Source of the DNA: Nocardia cyriacigeorgica
Lineage (GTDB): Bacteria > Actinomycetota > Actinomycetes > Mycobacteriales > Mycobacteriaceae
Length of the DNA: 64,000 nucleotides
Reading direction: 5' to 3'
Assembly (NCBI RefSeq): GCF_029868385.1
Contig: NZ_JARWNX010000039.1
Coordinates: 1 to 64,000 of the forward strand
The notes beneath the pieces are model-generated. The model was not told the origin of the DNA and ran no database searches. It saw only the letters and a list, made by a program, of their open reading frames with translations. Within the stretch, counting starts at the first letter, position 1. Each line of letters begins with the position of its first letter. Shown piece after piece: positions 44,271 through 52,383 of the stretch. The position numbers and the translations under genes were made by a program.

Positions 44271-44315
44271 CCGGAGTGCTGACGAACTGATCGCGACCCG
44301 GACGTCGGGCTGCGA

Positions 44316-44702
44316 TCAGTTCCACTGCTGATAGACGTCGAATACCCGCCCGTTGCGGGTGCCGGGAGCATTGACCAGGATCGTGACCGTCCCATCCGGC
44401 ATGCTCGCCGCCTCCGACACGATCTGACGCAGCGTCGCGTGGACGGCGCCGTTCTCGTCCCGGTAGATCCTGGTGTCGTTGTCCAGGCCCGCACCGATCC
44501 GATTGGCCGGTACCACCATGGTGACCAGCGCCGGGATCGGGCCACCGGCCAACGCGGTGGTCTCCGCGTGATTCAGGTGCACGCCGACGCGCGACTGCGC
44601 GGGATCGATGATCGGATCGGCGGCCGCCGCCGACCCGGCGCCGAAGACGGCCGCGGTGGCGAATGCCAGGAACAGAACTGCGCTGATGGAGCGAATCCGC
44701 AC
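44316..44702 (-). CDS. secreted protein of unknown function
   Basis: The 128-residue precursor has a signal peptide (ISAVLFLAFATAAVFGAGSA, cleavage near AAAADP) and a mature domain with VGVHLNHAETTALAGGPIPA, ALVTMVVPANRIGAGLDNDT and FDVYQQWN at the end. GGGAGG lies about 6 bases before the GTG at 44702. It is divergent from hemL. Similar short exported proteins are common in Nocardia (inference); the role is unknown. Confidence 0.72.
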   Translation of the reverse strand: MRIRSISAVLFLAFATAAVFGAGSAAAADPIIDPAQSRVGVHLNHAETTALAGGPIPALVTMVVPANRIGAGLDNDTRIYRDENGAVHATLRQIVSEAASMPDGTVTILVNAPGTRNGRVFDVYQQWN

Positions 44703-44868
44703 GGCGGGCCTCCCGGCCGAGGTGATGGAAGTGGTGCGATATGCCCTGCCACCCTACGCAGCCGACGTCGTCGAATGAATCATTCGGCCCGGACCCGCCG
44801 TGGCGTGTCGCGCTGCGGTGTGGGTCACTCCACTACACCCTGTCGTCGACTGGATCGGGTGCTGCTGC

Positions 44869-44874
44869 CAGACT
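44869..44874 (+). promoter_or_regulatory. -10-like box of a leaderless promoter for hemL
   Basis: CAGACT lies 7 bases before the GTG at 44882. A duplicated GACTGGATCG at 44849 and 44871 surrounds it. Confidence 0.45.
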
Positions 44875-44881
44875 GGATCGC

Positions 44882-46219
44882 GTGAGTTCTTCTCCGCGCG
44901 TGACAAGGGCAACGGTGCCGGTTTCCGCTCAGCTCTTCGAACGAGCCGCTGCGGTCATTCCCGGCGGTGTCAACTCGCCGGTGCGGGCCTTCAATTCGGT
45001 GGGGGGCACGCCGCGTTTCATCGCCTCGGCCAACGGCTACACGCTGACCGACGCCGACGGCAACGACTACGTCGACCTGGTGTGTTCCTGGGGCCCGATG
45101 ATCCTCGGGCACGCCCATCCCGCCGTCGTCGAGGCGGTGCAGAAAGCAGCCACCGGCGGGCTGTCGTTCGGTGCGCCGACCGAGGCCGAGATCGAACTCG
45201 CCGAGCACATCGTGGCGCGGGTCGCGCCCGTCGATCGGGTCCGGCTGGTGAACTCCGGCACCGAGGCGACGATGAGCGCGGTCCGGTTGGCCCGCGGCTA
45301 CACCGGCCGCACCAAGATCATCAAGTTCGCCGGTTGCTATCACGGCCACGTCGACGCGCTGCTGGCCGACGCCGGCTCGGGGGTGGCGACCCTCGGCCTG
45401 CCCACCTCGCCCGGTGTGACCGGTGCGCAGGCCGCCGACACCATCGTGCTGCCCTATAACGATCTCGACGCCGTCGCGGCCGCGTTCGCCGCGAACCCCG
45501 GCGAGATCGCCTGTGTGATCACCGAGGCGGCCGCGGGCAATATGGGTGCCGTCGCCCCGCTGCCCGGATTCAACGCGGGCCTGCGCAAGCTGACCATCGA
45601 GCACGGCGCGCTGCTGATCATGGACGAGGTGATGACCGGATTCCGGGTCAGCCGGTCGGGTTGGTTCGGGCTCGATGGCGTCGCGGGCGATCTGTACACC
45701 TTCGGCAAGGTGATGAGCGGCGGGCTGCCCGCCGCGGCCTTCGGCGGCCGCGCGGAGATCATGAACCACCTCGCTCCGCTGGGCCCGGTCTATCAGGCGG
45801 GCACCCTGTCCGGTAATCCCGTCGCCGTGGCGGCCGGTCTCGTCACACTGCGTGCGGCCGATGACGAGGTGTACGCGACGCTGGATCGCAACTCCGAACG
45901 GCTGGGCATCCTGTTCGCCGAGGCGCTGGGTGAGGCAGGGGTCGAGCACCAGGTTCAGTTCGCAGGCAATATGGTGAGCGTGTTCTTCGCCGACTCCCCG
46001 GTCATCGACTATGCCACCGCGAAGGCGAGCCAGACCTGGCGTTATCCCGCCTTCTTCCACGCCCTGCTCGAGGGCGGGGTCTACGCGCCGCCGAGCGCGT
46101 TCGAAGCGTGGTTCGTGTCCGCGGCGCTCGACGAGGACGCTTTCGCCCGTATCGCCGCCGCCCTGCCCGCCGCCGCACACGCGGCCGCGGCCGCCACACC
46201 CGAAGGAACCCGCGCGTGA
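44882..46219 (+). CDS. hemL: glutamate-1-semialdehyde 2,1-aminomutase
   Basis: HemL converts glutamate 1-semialdehyde (the HemA product) to 5-aminolevulinate using PLP. The 445-residue class III aminotransferase-fold protein has [92 protein letters not shown] and the PLP-lysine motif [12 protein letters not shown] (about K276). It completes the 5-aminolevulinate pathway. Its stop overlaps the next gene as GTGA, linking heme synthesis to the cytochrome c operon. Confidence 0.97.
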   Translation: MSSSPRVTRATVPVSAQLFERAAAVIPGGVNSPVRAFNSVGGTPRFIASANGYTLTDADGNDYVDLVCSWGPMILGHAHPAVVEAVQKAATGGLSFGAPTEAEIELAEHIVARVAPVDRVRLVNSGTEATMSAVRLARGYTGRTKIIKFAGCYHGHVDALLADAGSGVATLGLPTSPGVTGAQAADTIVLPYNDLDAVAAAFAANPGEIACVITEAAAGNMGAVAPLPGFNAGLRKLTIEHGALLIMDEVMTGFRVSRSGWFGLDGVAGDLYTFGKVMSGGLPAAAFGGRAEIMNHLAPLGPVYQAGTLSGNPVAVAAGLVTLRAADDEVYATLDRNSERLGILFAEALGEAGVEHQVQFAGNMVSVFFADSPVIDYATAKASQTWRYPAFFHALLEGGVYAPPSAFEAWFVSAALDEDAFARIAAALPAAAHAAAAATPEGTRA

Positions 46220-47259
46220 GCCAGCCCGATCCCGAGCGCGAACCCACCGACAGCACCGCTGACGCGGTATCGGCCGTCGAAGCGGCCACCGCCAAGGCCG
46301 CCGCGGCCAAAGCGGTAGCCGAGACCGCCGCTGCCGACGCCGTCGTCGCGAAGGCGGCCGCCGAGACCGCCGCCGCCGTTGCCGCCGCGGAATCCGATCC
46401 GGCCGTGGTCGCCGAGGCCATCGCGCAGACCACCGCCGCCGAGACCGCGGTGGCCGAAGCCGTGGTCGCCGAGGCCGCCGCCGAGACGGCCGCTTTCGAG
46501 GCCGCTGCCGCGGTGGCCGCTGCCGAGAACGCCGCCGACGAGAACACCCCTGACGAGAACACCACCGACGAGGCGGAGACCTCCGCGCCCGTCGCCGCCA
46601 CCCAGCCACGCATCCACGACGGCGGGACCGCCATCGAGACGATCGTGCACGTGCTGCGCCACGGCGAGGTGCACAACCCGAAGGGCATCCTGTACGGCAG
46701 GCTGCCCGGATTCGGGCTCTCGGTATCGGGCCGGTCGCAGGCCGGTGCGGTCGCGCGGGCGCTGTCGGATCACGATATCGCCGCCGTCATCGCCTCGCCG
46801 CTCCAGCGCGCCCAGGAGACCGCCGAACCGATCGCCGCACAGCACGGGCTGATCGTGCGCACCGACGAGAACCTGATCGAGGCCGGTAACACCTTCGAGG
46901 GTCTGCGGGTATCGGTCGGTGACGGCGCCCTGCGCAAGCCGCGGCACTGGTGGAAGCTGCGCGATCCGTTCACCCCGTCCTGGGGTGAGCCGTACCTCCA
47001 GATCGCCCATCGCATGCTGGCCGCGGTGAACAAGGCCCGCGCCGAGGCCACCGGCCGCGAAGCGGTGCTGGTGTCGCATCAGTTGCCGGTGTGGACCCTG
47101 CGCCGGTTCTTGCAGGGGCAGCGGCTGTGGCACGATCCGCGCCAGCGCCAGTGCTCGCTGGCCTCGCTGACCTCGCTGGTCTATCAGGGCGACACCCTCG
47201 TCGACATCGTCTACTCCGAACCCGCCGGTGGTTCGGACCCAACGGTGCACGGGGCATGA
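46216..47259 (+). CDS. histidine phosphatase family protein with Ala-rich extension (Rv0525-like)
   Basis: The 347-residue protein has an N-terminal extension of about 130 residues made mostly of Ala, Glu, Thr and Val ([20 protein letters not shown]), likely helical. A complete histidine phosphatase domain follows: [20 protein letters not shown] (RHGE at about 148-151), [15 protein letters not shown], and the second catalytic His in [14 protein letters not shown]. The substrate is unknown. It lies between hemL and the TlpA gene as in mycobacteria, and both junctions overlap by four bases. Confidence 0.9.
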   Translation: MSQPDPEREPTDSTADAVSAVEAATAKAAAAKAVAETAAADAVVAKAAAETAAAVAAAESDPAVVAEAIAQTTAAETAVAEAVVAEAAAETAAFEAAAAVAAAENAADENTPDENTTDEAETSAPVAATQPRIHDGGTAIETIVHVLRHGEVHNPKGILYGRLPGFGLSVSGRSQAGAVARALSDHDIAAVIASPLQRAQETAEPIAAQHGLIVRTDENLIEAGNTFEGLRVSVGDGALRKPRHWWKLRDPFTPSWGEPYLQIAHRMLAAVNKARAEATGREAVLVSHQLPVWTLRRFLQGQRLWHDPRQRQCSLASLTSLVYQGDTLVDIVYSEPAGGSDPTVHGA

Positions 47260-47915
47260 GAAGGAAGGTGTCGCCATCGCGGGCCCGGCTGCTGCCGGTC
47301 CTGCTGGCCTGCGTTTCCCTGTTCGCCGCTGCGCTCACCGGGTGCGCGACCGGGGACGACGCGGTGGCTTCCGGCGGCACCTTCGAATTCGTCTCACCGG
47401 GCGGTAAGACCGAGATCTTCTACGATCCGCCCAGCTCACGCGGCACCCTCGGGGAGCTGTCCGGCCCCGATCTGATGAACGAGGGCTCCGATATCGCGCT
47501 GTCCGATTTCGCCGGGCAGGTCGTGGTGATCAATCTGTGGGGCCAGTGGTGCGGTCCCTGCCGGGGCGAGGCGCCGGCGCTCGAGCAGGTCTACGAGCAG
47601 ACCAGGGACTCAGGGGTCGCGTTCCTCGGCATCAATGTCCGCGACGCCCAGCGCGATAAGGCGCAGGATTTCGTCGTCGACAACAAGGTCGGCTATCCGT
47701 CGATCTACGACCCGTCCATGCGCACCCTGCTCGCGCTCGGCGGAAATTTCCCGACCAGCGTCATCCCGACGACGCTGGTCCTCGATCGTCAGCATCGTGT
47801 CGCCGCGGTCTTCCTGCGCGCGCTGCTGGCCGAAGATCTACAGCCTGTCGTCGAGAGCGTCGCTCGCGAGGAACCTGCCGGGGGGACCGTCAACCAAGCG
47901 CCGGAGGGCCGATGA
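47256..47915 (+). CDS. TlpA/ResA-like thioredoxin lipoprotein
   Basis: The 219-residue precursor has a lipobox LTGC (Cys about 30) and a thioredoxin domain with the active site WGQWCGPCRGEAPALEQVYE (C99 and C102) and the cis-Pro region VIPTTLVLDRQHRV. It would reduce apocytochrome c cysteines outside the membrane so that ResB/CcsB can attach heme. It is the Rv0526 equivalent and leads the ccdA-resB-ccsB genes. Its stop overlaps an ATG of a 12-residue ORF. Confidence 0.93.
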   Translation: MRRKVSPSRARLLPVLLACVSLFAAALTGCATGDDAVASGGTFEFVSPGGKTEIFYDPPSSRGTLGELSGPDLMNEGSDIALSDFAGQVVVINLWGQWCGPCRGEAPALEQVYEQTRDSGVAFLGINVRDAQRDKAQDFVVDNKVGYPSIYDPSMRTLLALGGNFPTSVIPTTLVLDRQHRVAAVFLRALLAEDLQPVVESVAREEPAGGTVNQAPEGR

Positions 47916-47950
47916 ACACCCTCCGGGAAGCCACACAGGAGAGACGATGA
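47912..47950 (+). CDS. 12-residue relay ORF
   Basis: MNTLREATQERR starts at an ATG that overlaps the TlpA stop and ends in a TGA that overlaps the ATG of the next small gene. It may only carry reinitiating ribosomes, as the next gene also has its own AGGAGA. Confidence 0.35.
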   Translation: MNTLREATQERR

Positions 47951-48150
47951 AACCGGTCCGCAGCCGGACGGCGGTCCGCCGCCGCTACCCGTCGACCCGT
48001 CCGCCCCGCGGTGTTCGCGCGGAGGTGATGGTTCGCTCCTCCCTCGGGCACTGGGTGCTCGAATACCGCACCGCGCCCGCCGTTCCGGTGACACCACGCC
48101 CCGATGAGGATCGCGAGGCCGAAACATCGGCCGAGCCGGAGCAGACGTGA
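47947..48150 (+). CDS. small basic/acidic protein in the cytochrome c operon
   Basis: The 67-residue protein has an arginine-rich first half (MKPVRSRTAVRRRYPSTRPP), a central VMVRSSLGHWVLEYRTAP strand and an acidic tail. AGGAGA lies about 5 bases before the ATG at 47947. The stop overlaps the ccdA start as GTGA. I do not recognise a family; its fixed place between tlpA and ccdA suggests an accessory role or a spacer gene. Confidence 0.6.
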   Translation: MKPVRSRTAVRRRYPSTRPPRGVRAEVMVRSSLGHWVLEYRTAPAVPVTPRPDEDREAETSAEPEQT

Positions 48151-48995
48151 CGGTGCTGGCCGGGGTGGGTGAATCGTTCCAGCAGACGGCGGCCACCGGG
48201 CCGCTGCTGCTGGCACTGGGCGCCTGCCTGCTCGCCGGACTCGTCTCGTTCGCCTCGCCCTGCGTGGTGCCACTGGTACCGGGCTACCTGTCGTATCTGG
48301 CCGGACTGGTCGGTGCCGAGGCGCCGCCCGCGACAGTGGCCGAAGCGCGGGGCACATCCGCGTCCGGCACGGCCGTCGGCGTCGTCGAACGCAGTCCCGT
48401 CCGGGTGGCCCGGATGCGGGTCGCGGGGGCGGCCGGATTGTTCGTCGCGGGATTCACCGTGGTGTTCGTGCTCGCGACGGCGACCGTATTCGGTGTGATC
48501 CAGACGTTGAACGTCAACCGTGAGCTGCTGATGCGGCTCGGCGGTGTGGTCACCATTCTGATGGGTCTGGTGTTCATCGGCCTGGTCCCGGCGTTGCAGC
48601 GCGATACGAGGATGGAACCGCGCAGGCTGACCAGCATCGCGGGTGCGCCGCTGCTCGGTGGCGTGTTCGCGCTCGGCTGGACCCCGTGCCTCGGTCCGAC
48701 GCTGTCGGGTGTGATGGCCGTGGCCGCGGGCACCGAGGGCACCACCGCGGTCCGCGGGGTGGCGCTGATCGTGGCCTACTGCCTCGGGCTCGGGCTGCCG
48801 TTCGTGATCCTCGCGTTCGGCTCGGCCAGTGCGCTGCGTGGCGTCGGCTGGCTGCGGCGCAACTCCAGGACCATCCAGGTGATCGGCGGTCTGCTGCTGG
48901 TCGCCGTCGGGATCGCGCTGGTCACCGGCGCCTGGGATCAGTTCGTGGCATGGGTGCGTGATGCGTTCGTCTCCGAGGTGACCCTGCCGATATGA
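48147..48995 (+). CDS. ccdA: cytochrome c biogenesis protein CcdA (DsbD-like electron carrier)
   Basis: CcdA moves reducing power across the membrane to TlpA-type thioredoxins. The 282-residue protein has six predicted membrane segments and the paired cysteines in VSFASPCVVPLVPGYLSYLA and ALGWTPCLGPTLSGVMAVAA. A short loop with low conservation (EARGTSASGTAVG) separates segments 1 and 2. It is the Rv0527 equivalent. The GTG start overlaps the preceding stop, and resB overlaps its stop as ATGA. Confidence 0.95.
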   Translation: MTVLAGVGESFQQTAATGPLLLALGACLLAGLVSFASPCVVPLVPGYLSYLAGLVGAEAPPATVAEARGTSASGTAVGVVERSPVRVARMRVAGAAGLFVAGFTVVFVLATATVFGVIQTLNVNRELLMRLGGVVTILMGLVFIGLVPALQRDTRMEPRRLTSIAGAPLLGGVFALGWTPCLGPTLSGVMAVAAGTEGTTAVRGVALIVAYCLGLGLPFVILAFGSASALRGVGWLRRNSRTIQVIGGLLLVAVGIALVTGAWDQFVAWVRDAFVSEVTLPI

Positions 48996-50662
48996 CCGTG
49001 ATCGACCGTCCCGACGCTCCGGCGCGTCCGCCGCGCCAATCGCTACCAGGTCGGGCCCTGGCTTTCGTGCGCAATGCCTGGCGTGGGCTCACCAGTATGC
49101 GCACCGCGCTGGTGCTGCTGTTCCTGCTGGCGCTGGCCGCGATCCCCGGCGCCCTGCTGCCCCAGCGTGAACTCAATGAGCAGAAGGTCGCCCAGTACAT
49201 CGCCGACCGGCCGACGCTCGGGCCGTGGATGGACCGCTTCCAGCTGTTCGACGTGTTCTCCAGTTCGTGGTTCACCGCGATCTACGTGCTGCTGTTCATC
49301 TCGCTGGTCGGTTGCATCCTGCCGCGCACCGTCGACCATTACCGCGCGTTGCGTACCCCGCCGGTGCGGGTGCCGCGCAATCTGAAGCGATTGCCGCACC
49401 ACTATTCCGGCGAGGTCGCGGGAACACCGGACGAGGTGATCGCCAATGCGCGCGGGCAGCTGCGCCGCTGGCGGACCGAGGTCCGGCCGGGTGATCGCGA
49501 CGGTGAGGTGACGCTGTCGGCGGAGAAGGGCTATTCGCGCGAATTCGGCAATCTGGTCTTTCATCTGGCGCTGGTCGGGCTGCTGGTGTCGATCGCGGTG
49601 GGCAAGGTGTTCGGTTACGAGGGCAGCGTCATCGTCATCGCGAACGACGGTCCCGGTTTCTGTAGCACCTCGCCCGCGGCATTCGACTCGTTCCGCACCG
49701 GCTCGGCCAACGACGGCACCGGGATGACGCCGATCTGCGTGCGGGTCAAGGATTTCCACGCCGACTATCTGGACAACGGTCAGGCCGAGATGTTCCGCTC
49801 CAATATCGCCTATCAGGCGGGCGATGATCTGGCGGCGGGCACCTGGCGCGATACCGAGATCCGGGTGAACCATCCGCTGCGCGTCGCGGGCGACCGTATC
49901 TACCTACAAGGCCACGGTTACGCGCCGACGTTCACGGTGAAATTCCCCAACGGCGCGACCCGCACCGAAACCGTCCAGTGGCGACCCGACGACGCCACCA
50001 CCTTCCTGTCCAGCGGTGTGCTGCGCATCGACCCACCCGGCGGGCTCTATCCGACCGAGGAGGAGCGCCGCAACAACCAGATCGCGATCGAGGGCCTTTT
50101 CGCGCCGACCGCGAATCTGCACGGCACCCTGCTCAGCTCCTCCTATCCGGAGATGACCGACCCCGCGGTCGCCGTCGACGTCTATCGCGGTGACACCGGC
50201 CTCGACACCGGACGTCCGCAATCGCTGTTCGCCCTCGATCAGGAACTGATCCGCCAGGATCGGCTCACCAAGGAAGCCAGGGTGAACCTGCGGCCGGGCG
50301 AGTCCACCACGCTGTCCAACGGGACCGTGGTGACCTTCGATGGTGCGGAGGAGTTCGTCAATCTCCAGGTCTCGCATGATCCGGCGCAGCAGTGGGTGCT
50401 GGTGAGCGCGGTGACCATGATGGCCGGACTGCTGGTATCGCTGCTGGTGTCGCGGCGGCGGATCTGGTTGCGCGTCTACCCGGCCACCGACGAAGCGGGT
50501 ACCGTTGACCAACGACGCGTCGTAGTAGAGATGGGTGGACTCGCCAGGTCCGATCAGGCCGGGTGGGGCGGGGAGTTCGATCGGTTGCGCGCACGTCTGC
50601 TCGACGATGCCGCGCCCGAGGCGCCGACGCCGTCACCGAATGTGAAGACCACGGGAGATTGA
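48992..50662 (+). CDS. resB: cytochrome c biogenesis protein ResB
   Basis: ResB with CcsB forms the system II heme exporter and cytochrome c synthase. The 556-residue protein has the ResB layout: membrane segment 1 near residues 34-52 (MRTALVLLFLLALAAIPGAL), a second near 95-113 (WFTAIYVLLFISLVGCILP), a third near 185-204 (NLVFHLALVGLLVSIAVGKV), a large outer domain, and a last segment near 465-482. It is the Rv0528 equivalent. Confidence 0.95.
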   Translation: MTVIDRPDAPARPPRQSLPGRALAFVRNAWRGLTSMRTALVLLFLLALAAIPGALLPQRELNEQKVAQYIADRPTLGPWMDRFQLFDVFSSSWFTAIYVLLFISLVGCILPRTVDHYRALRTPPVRVPRNLKRLPHHYSGEVAGTPDEVIANARGQLRRWRTEVRPGDRDGEVTLSAEKGYSREFGNLVFHLALVGLLVSIAVGKVFGYEGSVIVIANDGPGFCSTSPAAFDSFRTGSANDGTGMTPICVRVKDFHADYLDNGQAEMFRSNIAYQAGDDLAAGTWRDTEIRVNHPLRVAGDRIYLQGHGYAPTFTVKFPNGATRTETVQWRPDDATTFLSSGVLRIDPPGGLYPTEEERRNNQIAIEGLFAPTANLHGTLLSSSYPEMTDPAVAVDVYRGDTGLDTGRPQSLFALDQELIRQDRLTKEARVNLRPGESTTLSNGTVVTFDGAEEFVNLQVSHDPAQQWVLVSAVTMMAGLLVSLLVSRRRIWLRVYPATDEAGTVDQRRVVVEMGGLARSDQAGWGGEFDRLRARLLDDAAPEAPTPSPNVKTTGD

Positions 50663-51642
50663 TGATGCAGATCGACGAGACCATCGCGCGCTACAGCGAC
50701 TTCGCGTACATGTCCGCGATCTTCGTGTACGCGCTGGTGCTCGTGCTGCTGATCGTGCAGTACGCGTCGGTGCGAACCCGCAAGGTGACCGAACGGGAAC
50801 TGGTGCACGCCGGTGGCGGTGGCACCGTCACGATCGATCCCGCGGTTCCCGGCAAGGTCGTCGAGGCGCCGCGGCTGCCGCTGTCGGAGCGGCTCGGCAA
50901 TATGGCCTTCTCGGTGTTGTATGTGGCGGTCGGGCTGCATGTGCTCTCGATCGTCCTGCGCGGTTTCGCGACCCATCGGTTCCCGCTGGGCAATATGTAC
51001 GAGTTCGTCACCATGGCGACCGCGGCGACCACGGTGGTCGGGCTGGTGTTCCTGCGTGGTCAGAAGTATCGGGCCATGTGGGTGTTCCTACTGGTCCCGC
51101 TGCTGATCCTGATGTTCCTCGCGGGCACCGTGCTCTACGCCGACGCCGCGCCCGTCGTGCCCGCGCTCAAATCGTTCTGGCTGCCGATCCACGTGACGAT
51201 CGTCAGCGTCGGCAGCGGTGTGTTCATGGTGTCCGGGGTGGCGAGTCTGCTGTTCCTGTACCGGATCCGGCAGCCGCAGGGCGCGGAGTCGGACAACGTC
51301 TTCGGCGCCATCGCCCGCCGCCTTCCCGATGCGCGCACCCTGGACCGGATCGCCTACAAGACCACCATCATCGGCTTCCCACTGTTCGGCGCCGGTGTCA
51401 TCCTCGGCGCGATCTGGGCCGAAGCCGCCTGGGGCCGGTTCTGGGGCTGGGACCCGAAGGAGACCTGCTCGTTCATCGCCTGGGTCCTCTACGCCGCCTA
51501 CCTACACGCCCGCGCCACCTCCGGCTGGCGCGACACCAAGGCCGCCTGGATCAATATCGCGGGCTTCGTCGCGATGCTGTTCAACCTCTTCATCATCAAT
51601 ATGGTCGTGTCCGGCCTGCACTCCTACGCCGGTCTGAACTGA
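50662..51642 (+). CDS. ccsB: cytochrome c biogenesis protein CcsB/CcsA (heme handling)
   Basis: The 326-residue polytopic protein has the heme-binding tryptophan-rich signature GRFWGWDPKETCSFIAWVLY, conserved histidines in VGLHVLSIVLRGF, PIHVTIVSVG and VVSGLHSYAGLN, and about eight membrane segments. With ResB it passes heme to the CXXCH motif of apocytochromes. The ATG at 50662 overlaps the resB stop (TGATG); an ATG at 50665 is also possible. It ends the operon and is the Rv0529 equivalent. Confidence 0.95.
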   Translation: MMQIDETIARYSDFAYMSAIFVYALVLVLLIVQYASVRTRKVTERELVHAGGGGTVTIDPAVPGKVVEAPRLPLSERLGNMAFSVLYVAVGLHVLSIVLRGFATHRFPLGNMYEFVTMATAATTVVGLVFLRGQKYRAMWVFLLVPLLILMFLAGTVLYADAAPVVPALKSFWLPIHVTIVSVGSGVFMVSGVASLLFLYRIRQPQGAESDNVFGAIARRLPDARTLDRIAYKTTIIGFPLFGAGVILGAIWAEAAWGRFWGWDPKETCSFIAWVLYAAYLHARATSGWRDTKAAWINIAGFVAMLFNLFIINMVVSGLHSYAGLN

Positions 51643-51657
51643 GGTCGGGCGCTGGCG

Positions 51658-52299
51658 ATGAGTACGGCGCGGACCAGGCACAACTATGCCGGGCGATCGG
51701 TGGCGGAGCGGCGGGCCGAGCGGCGGGCGCTGTTTCTCGAGGCGGGGCTCATGGTGTTCGCGGACAAGACCTACGCGGCGAGTTCGATCTCGGATGTGTG
51801 TGCGGCGGCGGGATTGTCGCGGCGGCAGTTCTATGAGCAGTACTCCGGGCGGGAAGAGCTGCTGGTCGATGTGTACGACCATGTGCAGCAGCAGGCGCGG
51901 GCGGCGTTCCGGGAAGGGTTGGCGAGCGCGGGGAGTCTCGATGCTCGGGTGCTGATCGGGTCGGCGATGCGCGCCTATGTCCATGCCATCACCGACGATC
52001 CGCGCCGAGTGCAGGTGGCGTTCGTGGAGATCGTCGGGGTCAGCGACGCCGTCGAGCATCATCGCGCGCAGATGCGTGACGACTGGGGCGAGGCGATCGC
52101 GGCGACGGCGGCCGTCGTGCCGGGTGTGCGGACACCGCCCGGCGGCTGGGGTCTGGCCATGGCGGCGTTCATCGGTGCGGTGAACGGCGCGGTGCACCGA
52201 TGGAGTCAGCAGCATCCGCGGCCACCGGTCGACGACCTGCTCGAGGTGCTCTCGACCCTGCTGCTCGCCCTTGTGCTGCCGGGCACCGCCGCGGGCTGA
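51658..52299 (+). CDS. TetR family transcriptional regulator
   Basis: The 213-residue protein has an N-terminal TetR HTH (AERRALFLEAGLMVFADKTY, then SDVCAAAGLSRRQFYEQYSG) and an all-helical ligand domain. Its end contains the promoter of the secreted lipase gene, and a perfect palindrome lies between the two genes, so it most likely represses the lipase. The ligand is unknown, perhaps a fatty acid. The ATG at 51658 lacks a clear ribosome binding site. Confidence 0.9.
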   Translation: MSTARTRHNYAGRSVAERRAERRALFLEAGLMVFADKTYAASSISDVCAAAGLSRRQFYEQYSGREELLVDVYDHVQQQARAAFREGLASAGSLDARVLIGSAMRAYVHAITDDPRRVQVAFVEIVGVSDAVEHHRAQMRDDWGEAIAATAAVVPGVRTPPGGWGLAMAAFIGAVNGAVHRWSQQHPRPPVDDLLEVLSTLLLALVLPGTAAG

Positions 52300-52329
52300 T
52301 TGCGATCTGGGACACATCCGTGCCATAGT
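52300..52329 (+). promoter_or_regulatory. promoter of the secreted lipase
   Basis: TTGCGA (52300-52305) and CATAGT (52324-52329) are spaced by 18 bases and lie just before the palindromic operator. Confidence 0.5.
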
Positions 52330-52340
52330 GGGCCGCGAAG

Positions 52341-52360
52341 TTGAGACGTAGGCGTCTCAA
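52341..52360. promoter_or_regulatory. TetR-type operator before the lipase
   Basis: TTGAGACG and CGTCTCAA are perfect inverted halves around TAGG, placed just downstream of the -10 box where a repressor would block initiation. The TetR gene is directly upstream. Confidence 0.75.
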
Positions 52361-52383
52361 AATGCTCAAAAGGATGTGGGTCG

